In this document: in pieces, positions 43,305 through 52,045 of the stretch | Layout of the letters: each line of letters starts with the position of its first letter | How positions within the stretch are numbered: position 1 is the stretch's first letter | Assembly (NCBI RefSeq): GCF_001571365.1 | Contig: NZ_BCTQ01000002.1 | Coordinates: forward strand, 124,001-188,000 | Direction: 5' to 3' | Length of the DNA: 64,000 nt | Source: Achromobacter denitrificans NBRC 15125 | GTDB taxonomy: Bacteria; Pseudomonadota; Gammaproteobacteria; Burkholderiales; Burkholderiaceae_B | Notes under the pieces: generated by a model | The model's database searches: none | What the model saw: only the letters and a program-made list of their open reading frames with translations | What the model was told of the DNA's origin: nothing | Made by a program: the position numbers and the translations under genes

Positions 43305-44465
43305 GTGTCGGAAAACTACGCTCCCATGGAATTGCCGTTCGGGCCGGACGCCTATGCCGCCAACCTGGCGCTGCTGGCCCGCGACATCCAGGCCCAGGGC
43401 CTGTCGGCGGCGATTCTGTTCGATCCCGAGAACATCTACTGGCTGACCGGCTACCGCTCGATCGGCTACTTCACGTTCCAGTGCCTGGCGGTCACCGCGG
43501 AGGGCGGCATCACGATGGTCTCGCGCCAGGTGAACCATGCCGTCGCGACCGGCAACCGCAACATCGGCCGCTTCGTGGCCGTCGATGACGTCAGCGATCC
43601 GATCGAAGTGCTGGCGCGCTTCCTGCAAGACAGCCTGCCGTCGGGCGGCATCGGGCTGGAGACGTCCTCCGGCTACCTCAGCGTCGCCGGCTACAAGCAA
43701 CTGCACGCCCGGCTGGGCGCGCGCCTGGCCGACTGGCAGGGGCCGATAGAACAAGCCCGCACCATCAAGACGCCGGAGCAGCTGGCCTTCATGCGCCAGG
43801 CCGCCGACGCCGCCGTCGCCGGCATCGACGCGGCCGTGCGGGCGGTGGCCGTGGGCGCCACCGAGAACGACCTGGCCGCCGCCATGCTGCATGGCGCCAC
43901 CAAGGCCGGCAGCGAATACACGCGCGTGCCGCTGGTGGCCGCCGGCCGCGCCAGCGGGGTGTGCTTCACCACCTGGCAGCGCCGCGAACTCAAGCGCGGC
44001 GACCTGGTGTTCCTGGAGGCCGCCGCCAACATCAACCGCTACCACGCCATGATCTCGCGCAACTGCGTGGTCGGGCGCGCCACCGACCGCCAGCGCCACC
44101 TGGCCGGCACCGTCATCGCCGCGCTGGACAGCGCCATCGAAGCCATCCGGCCCGGCGTGACCTCGGCCCAGGTGGACCAGGCCTGCCGCGCCGTGTTCGA
44201 GCGCGCCGGCCTCGGCCGCTACTTCGACCACCGCACCGCCTACGGCATCGGCATCGGCTTCCCGCCGAACTGGGCCGAGGGCCGCTTCCTGGCGCTGCGG
44301 CCGGACGATCCCACCGTGCTGCAGCCCGGCATGACCTTCCACCTCGTGCCTTCGCTGTTCATGCCCGAAGGCGGGTTCATGGCCAGCGAAAGCGTGGCGG
44401 TCTCGGAGGACGGCTGCGAAGTCCTCACCCACTACCCGCGGGAGCTGCTCGAAATCGACGCCTGA
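43305..44465 (+). CDS. M24-family hydrolase, ectoine-hydrolase (DoeA/EutD)-like
   Basis: A 386-residue pita-bread-fold protein of the creatinase/ectoine hydrolase type. The usual metal-binding Asp pair of aminopeptidases is missing (VFLEAAANINRYHAMISRN), as in DoeA/EutD, and GYGIGIGFPPNW and LQPGMTFHLVPS match that branch. DoeA opens the cyclic amidine ring of ectoine. DoeB/EutE partners are absent, so a related ring compound is possible. The start is the GTG at 43305 with AGGA at 8 nt; the in-frame ATG at 43326 lacks a ribosome site. It heads a six-gene operon. Confidence 0.8.
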   Translation: MSENYAPMELPFGPDAYAANLALLARDIQAQGLSAAILFDPENIYWLTGYRSIGYFTFQCLAVTAEGGITMVSRQVNHAVATGNRNIGRFVAVDDVSDPIEVLARFLQDSLPSGGIGLETSSGYLSVAGYKQLHARLGARLADWQGPIEQARTIKTPEQLAFMRQAADAAVAGIDAAVRAVAVGATENDLAAAMLHGATKAGSEYTRVPLVAAGRASGVCFTTWQRRELKRGDLVFLEAAANINRYHAMISRNCVVGRATDRQRHLAGTVIAALDSAIEAIRPGVTSAQVDQACRAVFERAGLGRYFDHRTAYGIGIGFPPNWAEGRFLALRPDDPTVLQPGMTFHLVPSLFMPEGGFMASESVAVSEDGCEVLTHYPRELLEIDA

Positions 44466-44509
44466 CGCCGTCTCGACGGCGCACAAAACACCATACAAGG
44501 GGAATTGCC

Positions 44510-45280
44510 GTGTTGAAGAACTGGATGTATCCGACCATCGCGGTCATCGGCGTGCTGGCGCTCTGGCACGTTTCGATACCGCTTTTCGGGCTGCCGCCCT
44601 ACCTGTTGCCGCAGCCGCTGAGCGTGATCGAACGCCTGTGGACGGACTCGGCGTTCCTGGGCCACCACAGCTGGGTGACCTCCGTCGAAACGCTGGGCGG
44701 CTTCCTGCTCAGCATCGCCGTCGGCATCCCGCTGGGCATCCTGCTGGTGTGGTCGCGTCCGCTGGAGCGGGCCATCATGCCGCTGCTGGTCGTGTCGCAG
44801 GCCTTCCCCAAGGTGGCGGTGGCGCCGCTCATCATCATCTGGTTCGGCCTGGGCCTGTTTCCGAAGATCCTGATCGCGTTCTCGGTGGCTTTCTTCCCCA
44901 TCGTGGTCAGCACCGTGGCCGGCATGCGCTCGGTGGACGCGGACCTCAACGACCTGGCCCGATCGATGCGGGCCGGCGCCCTGCGCACGTTCCTGCGCAT
45001 CCGGCTGCCCTATGCCCTGCCGCAGATCTTCTCCGGCCTGAAGGTCGCCATCGCCTTCGCCACCGTGGGCGCGGTGGTGGGCGAGTGGGTCGGCGCGGAG
45101 AGCGGGCTGGGCTACGTGCTGCTGTCGGCCAACGCCAACCTGGACACCACGCTGCTGTTCGCCGTCCTGGTCGCGCTCATGCTGATCGGCCTGGTCTTCT
45201 ACTACCTGGTCGAGTTCTCCGAGCGCTTCCTCATTCCCTGGCACATCAGCGTGCGCAGCGACGCCCTGCCCTCTGTTTGA
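44510..45280 (+). CDS. ABC transporter permease (SsuC/TauC/NMT1 type)
   Basis: A 256-residue inner-membrane permease with about six helices and the ABC-contact EAA loop (ARSMRAGALRTFLRIRLPYA, then LPQIFSGLK). This is the SsuC/TauC/ThiX class. The start is the GTG at 44510, preceded by AAGGGG with 8 nt spacing; no in-frame ATG lies nearby. It follows the M24 gene by 44 bp and is 22 bp before the binding-protein gene. Confidence 0.9.
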   Translation: MLKNWMYPTIAVIGVLALWHVSIPLFGLPPYLLPQPLSVIERLWTDSAFLGHHSWVTSVETLGGFLLSIAVGIPLGILLVWSRPLERAIMPLLVVSQAFPKVAVAPLIIIWFGLGLFPKILIAFSVAFFPIVVSTVAGMRSVDADLNDLARSMRAGALRTFLRIRLPYALPQIFSGLKVAIAFATVGAVVGEWVGAESGLGYVLLSANANLDTTLLFAVLVALMLIGLVFYYLVEFSERFLIPWHISVRSDALPSV

Positions 45281-45302
45281 TCCCGACCCCGGAGACTCCA
45301 TC

Positions 45303-46280
45303 ATGAAACGCACGACCCGACTCGCCTGCGCGCTGTCCCTGATGCTGGCCGCCAGCGCCGCCGGCGCCCAGGAAAAGCTCAGCCTGCGCCTGGACTACAG
45401 CATCTACGGCACCCACGCGCCGCTCTACTACGGCGTGGACAAAGGCCTTTACAAGGCCGAAGGCATCGACCTGCGCATCGGCGAAGGCAGCGGCTCCAGC
45501 AACACCGCCAAGCTGGTGGCGCAGAACATCGACCCGATCGGCTTCATGGACTACGGCACCATGCTCAAGGGCGTGGCCGCCGGCATGCCGCTGAAGGCCA
45601 TCTTCGCCGTGCACCAGCGCTCGCCCATGGTCATCATCAGCCATGCGGATGCGCCGGTTCGCTCGCCCAAGGACCTGGAAGGCAAGGTCCTGGGCATGAG
45701 CGCCTCCGAATCGACGGCGCAGATGTTCCCGGTGCTGGCCGCGCTGAACGGCGTGGACCAGAAGAAGATCAATGTCATCGCGCCGGCGGTCGGCACCAAG
45801 ACCGCCCTGTTCCTGCAACGGCGCGCCGACGCCATCACCGGCGTCACCTACTTCCACATTCCGCCGCTGGAGGCGCAGGGCGCCAAGGTGCATTACTTCT
45901 CGTATGCAGACTTCGGCGTCAATGCGCTGGAAGGCGGGCTCGCCGCCAACACCCAGTGGCTGGCGGCCAATCCCGAAACCGCGCGCCGCTTCGTGCGCGC
46001 CACGCGCAAGGCCTACGAGGCGGCGCAGGCCGACCCGGCCGCCTCGGTCGACGCGCTGGTGCGCCAGCGTCCGGAGCAGGCGCGCAACCGCGAACTGCTG
46101 CTGCGGCAGCTGCAACTGTCACTGCAGGCGTCGGGCACGCCCAATACGAAGGGCCTGCCTTTCGGCGTCTCGTCGGAGAAGGACTGGCAGGCCATGGTCG
46201 ACCAGTTCGTGCAATCGAACCAGATCGAGCGCCCGATTCCGATCGGCACCCTCTACACCAACGACTACAACGGGGATTGA
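45303..46280 (+). CDS. ABC transporter periplasmic binding protein (NMT1/ThiY/SsuA-like)
   Basis: A 325-residue secreted binding protein. Signal peptide about residues 1-22 (LALACALSLMLAAS-like, cleaved at AGAQ). The core starts LRLDYSIYGTHAPLYYGVDK, the block typical of NMT1/THI5-like proteins that bind pyrimidine precursors or sulfonates. A cyclic amidine or pyrimidine-like ligand would fit the M24 ring hydrolase. Its gene is between the permease and the ATPase, 2 bp before the latter. Confidence 0.9.
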   Translation: MKRTTRLACALSLMLAASAAGAQEKLSLRLDYSIYGTHAPLYYGVDKGLYKAEGIDLRIGEGSGSSNTAKLVAQNIDPIGFMDYGTMLKGVAAGMPLKAIFAVHQRSPMVIISHADAPVRSPKDLEGKVLGMSASESTAQMFPVLAALNGVDQKKINVIAPAVGTKTALFLQRRADAITGVTYFHIPPLEAQGAKVHYFSYADFGVNALEGGLAANTQWLAANPETARRFVRATRKAYEAAQADPAASVDALVRQRPEQARNRELLLRQLQLSLQASGTPNTKGLPFGVSSEKDWQAMVDQFVQSNQIERPIPIGTLYTNDYNGD

Positions 46281-46282
46281 CC

Positions 46283-47086
46283 ATGGCGCATCACGCAGCC
46301 CTGGCGCTCGCGCGCGACGCGGCCGCCCCCGACACCGCCATCGACATCCGCGGCATGGTCCAGCGGTTCGGCTCCTACGTCGCCGTCGACGGCGTCGACC
46401 TGTCCATTCCCGAGGGCCAATTCCTTTCCGTGCTGGGGCCGTCCGGCTGCGGCAAGAGCACGCTGATGCGGGCGGTGGCGGGGCTGGTGCCGCCCACCTC
46501 CGGTGAAATCGACGTGCTGGGCCAGCGCGTCAAGGAGCCTTCCGCCGGCGTGGGCATCGTCTTCCAGCGGGCGGCGCTGCTGCCCTGGCGCAACGTCGTG
46601 CAGAACATTTCCCTGCAGCTGGAAATGCGCAAGCTGCCGGCGGCGCGCTACGAAACGCGTCTGCGCGAACTGATCAAGCTCAGCGGCCTCGAAGGATTCG
46701 AGCATTGCCTGCCGCACGAGCTGTCCGGCGGCATGCAGCAGCGCGTGGCGCTCTGCCGCGCGCTGATCCACGATCCCGACATCCTGCTGATGGACGAACC
46801 CTTCGGGGCCCTGGACGCCATGACCCGCGAGGCCATGAACCTGGAACTGCAGCGCGTCTGGCTGGAGAGCCGCAAGACGGTCATGTTCATCACCCACAGC
46901 ATTTCCGAAGCGGTGTTCCTGTCCGACCGCGTGGTGGTGATGAGCAAGCGCCCCGGCCGGGTGGCCCTGACCATCGACGTGGACCTGCCGCGCCCGCGCG
47001 ACTACACCATGGTGGGACACCCCGATTTCGTCAAGGCGGCCACGGCGATCCGCGAATGCTTCGACGCCGCGGGCATGACCGAATGA
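46283..47086 (+). CDS. ABC transporter ATPase
   Basis: A 267-residue nucleotide-binding subunit with Walker A GPSGCGKST (52-60), Q loop FQRAALLPW, signature LSGGMQQR and Walker B ILLMDEPFGALD. It belongs to the SsuB/TauB class that pairs with the permease upstream. The ATG lies 2 bp after the binding-protein stop, and its own stop overlaps the next gene by 4 nt. Confidence 0.95.
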   Translation: MAHHAALALARDAAAPDTAIDIRGMVQRFGSYVAVDGVDLSIPEGQFLSVLGPSGCGKSTLMRAVAGLVPPTSGEIDVLGQRVKEPSAGVGIVFQRAALLPWRNVVQNISLQLEMRKLPAARYETRLRELIKLSGLEGFEHCLPHELSGGMQQRVALCRALIHDPDILLMDEPFGALDAMTREAMNLELQRVWLESRKTVMFITHSISEAVFLSDRVVVMSKRPGRVALTIDVDLPRPRDYTMVGHPDFVKAATAIRECFDAAGMTE

Positions 47087-47826
47087 ACGCCGCCATCCGC
47101 TACGACGACGGCCCCTACCCGCGGGCGCGCATCGCCTTCCTCTGCGTGGCCAATGCCGGCCTCACGGAGGGCGAGATGCACGCCATGGCGCCCGCGGGCG
47201 TGGGCCTGAGCTTCGGCCGCGTGCCCATGGGAACGGCCTGCACGCGCGAGAACCTGGCCGGCATGGAGGGCGGGCTGCGCGACGCGCTCGACAGCCTGCT
47301 TCCGGGCCGCCGCGACGTGGACGTCATCTGCTACAACTGCACGGCGGGCAGCTTCGTGATCGGCAACGATGCCGTGCGCGGCCTGATCGCGCGGACCCGG
47401 CCCGACGTGGCGGCCACCACGCTGCTCGACGGCGTCACCGCGGCCCTGGCCGCGCTCGGCGCCCGGCGCGTGGCCATCGCCACCGCCTACGATGCCGAGG
47501 TCAACGAACTGGAGCGCCGGTACTTCGAAAGCGCGGGCCATGAAGTCGTGGCCCTGCAAGGCCTGGCCCTGCCCGACGACGAAACCATGAATCGCGTCTC
47601 GCCGCGGTTCCTGGCCGAGTACGCCGCCGCCGTCGACCGCCCCGAGGCCGACGCCGTCTTCATCAGCTGCGGCGCCCTGCGCTCCACCGCCATCATCGAG
47701 GAACTGGAAGCGCGCCTGGGCAAGCCCGTGATCGGCAGCAACCAGGCCAGCCTGTGGCATTGCCTGAGGCTGGCCGGCGTCCAGGACCGGATCGCCGGCT
47801 ACGGCACGCTCTTCCGGCAACATTGA
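47083..47826 (+). CDS. Asp/Glu racemase-superfamily enzyme, EutA/arylmalonate decarboxylase-like
   Basis: A 247-residue two-domain enzyme with both catalytic cysteines: Cys86 (CYNCTAGS) and Cys196 (FISCGALRS). This pattern is shared by maleate isomerase, arylmalonate decarboxylase, hydantoin racemase and the EutA protein of ectoine clusters. The ATG overlaps the ATPase stop (ATGA). In this operon it may isomerise, racemise or decarboxylate the product of the M24 ring hydrolase. The exact reaction is unknown. Confidence 0.8.
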   Translation: MNAAIRYDDGPYPRARIAFLCVANAGLTEGEMHAMAPAGVGLSFGRVPMGTACTRENLAGMEGGLRDALDSLLPGRRDVDVICYNCTAGSFVIGNDAVRGLIARTRPDVAATTLLDGVTAALAALGARRVAIATAYDAEVNELERRYFESAGHEVVALQGLALPDDETMNRVSPRFLAEYAAAVDRPEADAVFISCGALRSTAIIEELEARLGKPVIGSNQASLWHCLRLAGVQDRIAGYGTLFRQH

Positions 47827-47840
47827 TCCCGAGGCCGCCC

Positions 47841-48260
47841 ATGGACGAAATCGATACCCGGCTGATCGGCCTGCTGCGGCGCGACGCGCGCACGCCGCTG
47901 TCCGTGCTGGCCAGCAAGGCGGGCGTTTCGCGCGGCACGGTTTCCAACCGCCTGCGCAAGCTGGAGGACGACGGCGTCATCGCCGGCTACACGCTGAAGC
48001 TGCGGCCCGACGCCGAGCAGGATGGCCTGCGCGCCTGGATGGGCATCACCGTCGACGGCAACCAGACCCGCGCGGTGCTGGCCAGCCTGCTGGGCGAGCC
48101 CAGCGTCGAACAGCTGCACGACACCAACGGCCGCTGGGACCTGCTGGCGGAGATCCGCGCGGACTCCACGGCCGACCTGTCCAAGGTGCTGGAGCGGGTG
48201 CGGTTGATCAAGGGCATCGCCGCCACCGAGACCAGCATCCTGCTCGCCACCTACCGCTAG
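47841..48260 (+). CDS. Lrp/AsnC-family regulator
   Basis: A 139-residue Lrp/AsnC protein: N-terminal helix-turn-helix (DEIDTRLIGLLRRDARTPLS, then VSRGTVSNRLRKLE) and a RAM ligand domain. It starts 14 bp after the EutA-like gene, as the last gene of the operon. Ectoine gene clusters commonly carry an Lrp-type regulator (DoeX), which adds to the resemblance. It probably responds to the amino-acid product of the pathway. Confidence 0.9.
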   Translation: MDEIDTRLIGLLRRDARTPLSVLASKAGVSRGTVSNRLRKLEDDGVIAGYTLKLRPDAEQDGLRAWMGITVDGNQTRAVLASLLGEPSVEQLHDTNGRWDLLAEIRADSTADLSKVLERVRLIKGIAATETSILLATYR

Positions 48261-48272
48261 CGGCCCCCGGCC

Positions 48273-49877
48273 TCAATAGCCTATCGGGTGACCGTCCTTG
48301 CGATGGTCCGACGCCGCCAGATAGCCGCCCTGCTCCAGCCGCATCGCCATCTGGGCGCTGCCGAACTCCAGGTCGAAGCGCGGCGCCACCTCGACCTGAT
48401 GGCCGAAGGCGCGCAACTGCTCGACCGCCTCGGGCGGACAATTCCATTCCACCGCCACGCCGACGTTGTCGTCCTTGATGCGCCAGCGCGGCGCATCGCT
48501 GGCCGCCTGCGGATTCTGGCCGAAATCGGCCAGCCGGCTCGTGACCTGCAGATGCCCCTGGGCCTGCATCGAGCCGCCCATCACGCCGAAGCTCATCAGG
48601 GGCCGCCCCCGCTTCATCAGGAAACCCGGGATGATGGTGTGGAACGGCCGCTTGCCCGGCGCGACCACGTTGGGATGCCCCGCCCTCGTGGAAAAGCCCC
48701 AGCCCCGGTTCTGCAGGGCGATCCCCGTGCCCGGCACCACCACGCCCGAGCCGAAGCCCTTGAAGTTGGACTGGATGAACGACACCATGGTGCCGTGCCG
48801 GTCGGCGGCGGTGAGGTAGACCGTTCCGCCGCTGTGCGGATTGCCCGGCCGCGGCTGGCCCGCCCGAGCCGGATCGATCAGCCTGGCGCGTTCGGCCAGG
48901 TAGGCCGGGTCCAGCAATTGCGCGCTGGACACGTCCATGTGATCCGGATCCCCCACGTGCGCGTACAGGTCCGCGAACGCCAGGCGCATGGCCTCGATCT
49001 GCAGGTGCAGCGTGCGTCCGGTATCGCGCCCGCTTTCGCCCAGGTCGAAATGTTCCAGCATGCCCAGCCCCATCAAGGCGCCGATGCCCTGGCCGTTCGG
49101 GCCGATCTCGAACAGTTCCAGGTCGCGGTAGCGCATGCCGATGGGTTCCACCCAATCCGCCTGGTGGCGCGCCAGGTCCGCTTCCGTGATGTAGCCGCCC
49201 GTATTGCGCGCATGGGCCGCGATGGCCGCCGCCAGTTCGCCTCGGTAGAAGCTGTCGCCCTTGCTGCGGGCGATGCTCTCCAGCGTCGCCGCCTGGCCCG
49301 GGCAGCGGAAGCGTTCGCCCGGCAGCGGCGCCCGCCCGCCGGGCGCGAACGATTCGGCGAAGCCGGGCTGCCCGCTCAGGCGCGGCACCTGCTTTTGCCA
49401 TTGCCGATGCACCGTGGGCGACACCAGGTAGCCGTCGCGCGCGTAGCGGATGGCTGGCTCGAACAGGTCCTCGAAGGGCAGCGACCCGAATTTCTCCCAG
49501 ATCGCGCGCCATCCGGACACCACGCCGGGCACGGTCACGCTGCCCCAGCCGATGGGATCCATGCCGTCCAGGTGCGCGAAGCGCGCCGTCTCCCACGCCG
49601 CCGGCGCGCGGCCGGAGGCGTTCAGCCCGTGCAGCCGCCCCTCGTGCCAGACGATGGCGAACATGTCGCCGCCGATGCCGTTCATGCAGGGCTCGACCAC
49701 GGTGAGGGTGATGGCGGTCGCCAGCGCCGCATCGATGGCGTTGCCGCCGCGCGCGTACATTTGCAGGCCGGCGGCGCTGGCCAGCGGCTGCGAGGTGCTG
49801 ACCACGTTGTCCGCCAGCACCGGCATGCGCTGCGACGGATAGGGAAGCTGCCAGAAGGGATTGTTGGAAATGGGCAT
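48273..49877 (-). CDS. Gamma-glutamyltransferase-like Ntn hydrolase
   Basis: A 534-residue GGT-family protein, self-cleaving between the large and small subunits. The likely nucleophile is Thr352 (HSGGTVYLTAAD), with GIGGDMF (68-73) and the SGVVVPGTGI segment. No signal peptide is visible, unlike periplasmic GGTs, so it is probably cytoplasmic. Related proteins include oxamate amidohydrolase and cephalosporin acylases, so glutathione is not assured. It follows a TctC gene by 33 bp, suggesting that the receptor delivers its amide or gamma-glutamyl substrate. Confidence 0.85.
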   Translation of the reverse strand: MPISNNPFWQLPYPSQRMPVLADNVVSTSQPLASAAGLQMYARGGNAIDAALATAITLTVVEPCMNGIGGDMFAIVWHEGRLHGLNASGRAPAAWETARFAHLDGMDPIGWGSVTVPGVVSGWRAIWEKFGSLPFEDLFEPAIRYARDGYLVSPTVHRQWQKQVPRLSGQPGFAESFAPGGRAPLPGERFRCPGQAATLESIARSKGDSFYRGELAAAIAAHARNTGGYITEADLARHQADWVEPIGMRYRDLELFEIGPNGQGIGALMGLGMLEHFDLGESGRDTGRTLHLQIEAMRLAFADLYAHVGDPDHMDVSSAQLLDPAYLAERARLIDPARAGQPRPGNPHSGGTVYLTAADRHGTMVSFIQSNFKGFGSGVVVPGTGIALQNRGWGFSTRAGHPNVVAPGKRPFHTIIPGFLMKRGRPLMSFGVMGGSMQAQGHLQVTSRLADFGQNPQAASDAPRWRIKDDNVGVAVEWNCPPEAVEQLRAFGHQVEVAPRFDLEFGSAQMAMRLEQGGYLAASDHRKDGHPIGY

Positions 49878-49910
49878 GGGTATCGGTTCGGAAGTTCGGA
49901 AGCGCCGCCG

Positions 49911-50933
49911 TTACTTGCCGGCGGTGATGTTCAGGGCCTTGACCTTGTCGCGCCAGAAGGCCTGCTGATCCAGGATGAAACGCGGCAGGGACGCGCCAGG
50001 GATCTCGCTGACCTGGAACCCCTGTGCTTCGATCGCCTTGCGAAAGCCCGCGTCGTCCTGCGCCTTGGCCAGCGCGCGGGCCACGATGTCCAGCCGGTCT
50101 CGGGGCGTGCCCTTGGGCGCCATCAGCGCGAACAGGTTCTCGGCCTCCAGGCCCTGCACGCCCAGTTCCTTCAATGTGGGCACTTCCGGCATGACCGGCA
50201 GCCGCTTGGCGGACGCCACGCCCAGCACCTCGATGCGGCCGCCCTGCTTGTGCGGCAGCGAACTGGTGACACTGTCGAACATGAAGACCGAGGCGCCCGA
50301 GATCACTTCGGGCAGCGCCTGGCTGCTGCCCTTGTAGGGAATCTGCAGCGCGTCCACGCCCGCCTGTTCCTTGAATATCTCGCCTTCCAGATTGGACAGC
50401 GTGCCCGCCCCCATGGAGGCGTAGTTGTACTTGCCCGGCGCCGCCTTCAGGTAGGACACGAGGCTGGCGTAATCCTTGATGCCCAGCGTGGACGGCGTCA
50501 CCAGGATGTGCGGCGCGCTCGCGATCGCGCCCACCGCCTCGAAGTCGCCGTCCAGCGACACCTGTTGCTTGCCGTTGAGGGCTTCGTAGATGGAATTGGA
50601 CATCACCGACGAGATGTACAGCGTATAGCCGTCGGCCTCCGACCTTGCGGCCGCCTGCATGCCGATCAGGCCGCCGGCGCCCGGGCGGTTCAGCACCACC
50701 ACCGATTGCCCCAGCGTGTCGCCCAGCTTCTGGCTGAGTTCGCGCGCCAGCACGTCCGTGGCGCCGCCCGGCGGAAACGACAGGATCAGTTGCAGCGAAC
50801 GTTGCGGGAAATCCGCGGCGCCCGCACCGGCCGCGGCCGCGGACAACGCAAGCGCGGCGACGGCCCGCTTCAGGAAACCGCGCCCCCGCGGGCGCGATCC
50901 GGTGAAATTCGACGTGCAGACAGCGATGGCCAT
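49911..50933 (-). CDS. Bug/TctC-family periplasmic receptor paired with GGT-like gene
   Basis: A 340-residue secreted receptor; the signal peptide is longer than usual (hydrophobic stretch about residues 22-40, ending GAGAADFP). Motifs are LILSFPPGGATDV, VVVLNRPGAGG and IPYKGSSQA. AAGGGG lies 6 nt before the ATG at 50933. It is the first gene of a TctC-GGT operon, divergent from the LysR gene at 51085 with a perfect LTTR dyad between. Confidence 0.9.
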   Translation of the reverse strand: MAIAVCTSNFTGSRPRGRGFLKRAVAALALSAAAAGAGAADFPQRSLQLILSFPPGGATDVLARELSQKLGDTLGQSVVVLNRPGAGGLIGMQAAARSEADGYTLYISSVMSNSIYEALNGKQQVSLDGDFEAVGAIASAPHILVTPSTLGIKDYASLVSYLKAAPGKYNYASMGAGTLSNLEGEIFKEQAGVDALQIPYKGSSQALPEVISGASVFMFDSVTSSLPHKQGGRIEVLGVASAKRLPVMPEVPTLKELGVQGLEAENLFALMAPKGTPRDRLDIVARALAKAQDDAGFRKAIEAQGFQVSEIPGASLPRFILDQQAFWRDKVKALNITAGK

Positions 50934-51020
50934 GCGATTCCCCTTGGTCCGTGAATACGCGGCCGGCCGCGGCTCTGTGTCCGCTGATGCCGGCCGCCGA
51001 TAGGCCGGTCCATTCTAGGA

Positions 51021-51037
51021 ATTGCTGTTTAGGCAAT
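51021..51037. promoter_or_regulatory. LysR-type operator ATTGC-N7-GCAAT
   Basis: A perfect 17-bp dyad with T-N11-A geometry, 48 bp before the LysR start at 51085 and 88 bp before the divergent TctC start. A further AATTGC half site lies about 21 bp to the right, where LTTR activation half sites are often found. Confidence 0.65.
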
Positions 51038-51084
51038 CAAGATCAATAATTCGCACACCAATTGCTTTTTTTAGAACCAACGCC

Positions 51085-51996
51085 ATGCTCAGCACCGCTC
51101 ATCGCTATTTCCTTGAAGTGGTCCGGGGCGGCAGCATCAAGGACGCCGCCGCGGCCCTGCACGTGGCGCCTTCGGCCATCAGCCGGCAGATCGCCAAGCT
51201 GGAGCACGATTGCGGCGCGGCGCTGTTCGAACGCCGCCCCCACGGCATGGTGCTGACGCGGGCCGGCGAACTGCTGGCCGACTACGCGCGGCGCGCCGCC
51301 ATGGATTCCGAACACGTGCTGCGCGACATCCGCAGCCTGCGGCACGCGGAACTCACCACCATTCGCATCGGCTCGAACGAAGCCGTGGCGCGCAACGTGC
51401 TGCCGCGCATCCTCGGCGCCTATCGCGACCGCCATCCCGAGGTGGCATTCCAGGTGCACATCGCCTCGCCCGGCGTGGTCACGCAGCGCCTGCGCGACGG
51501 CGCCATCGACGTCGGCCTGGCCTTCAGCCTCAACCCCGGCAGCGGAATCGACGTGCGCTACGACATCGTCTCGCCCGTGCGCGCCATCATGGTGCCCGGC
51601 CATCCCCTGGCCGCGCGCGGCAGCGTCTCGCTCGACGACCTGCGCCCCTACCCGATCGCCTTGACCGACTCCGGCACCACCGTGCGCCTGCTGTTCGACA
51701 ACTCCGCCGCCCGCGGCGACGGGCCGCCCTTCGACGTGGCGTACTCCAGCAACTCCTCGTCGGTGATCCGCGCCATCGTCGAAGCCGGGCACGCCATCAC
51801 CATGGCCGGCGAAATCACCCTGGCGCAGCCGCTGGCCAGCGGCGCACTGGTCGCCGTGGCATTGCAGCAGCCCGGGTTCGCCGAACGCACGCTGCAGATA
51901 CAGACCGCCAGCCACGCCACGCTGCCCGATGCCACCGAGCGCTTCGTGCGGCATTTGATCCAGGCGCTGTCGGCCGGGGGTGCCGCGACGCCTTGA
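51085..51996 (+). CDS. LysR-family regulator of the TctC-GGT operon
   Basis: A 303-residue LTTR with helix-turn-helix STAHRYFLEVVRGGSIKD, then VAPSAISRQIAKLE, of the CynR/GltC-like branch. I start at MLSTAHRY (51085) since the longer frame runs through the operator. It lies divergent from the TctC-GGT operon with a perfect LTTR dyad between them and is the probable regulator of that operon. Confidence 0.9.
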   Translation: MLSTAHRYFLEVVRGGSIKDAAAALHVAPSAISRQIAKLEHDCGAALFERRPHGMVLTRAGELLADYARRAAMDSEHVLRDIRSLRHAELTTIRIGSNEAVARNVLPRILGAYRDRHPEVAFQVHIASPGVVTQRLRDGAIDVGLAFSLNPGSGIDVRYDIVSPVRAIMVPGHPLAARGSVSLDDLRPYPIALTDSGTTVRLLFDNSAARGDGPPFDVAYSSNSSSVIRAIVEAGHAITMAGEITLAQPLASGALVAVALQQPGFAERTLQIQTASHATLPDATERFVRHLIQALSAGGAATP

Positions 51997-52045
51997 GCGC
52001 GCGGCGCACCCATCCGGGGGGCGTCGCCGGAAGACCCGCCGTTCG

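Noticed and set aside
48288-50954. Plus-strand frame of 888 codons opposite the GGT and TctC genes
   Set aside because: Spans two well-supported genes, has no domain and a shadow composition (His/Arg/Ala-rich).
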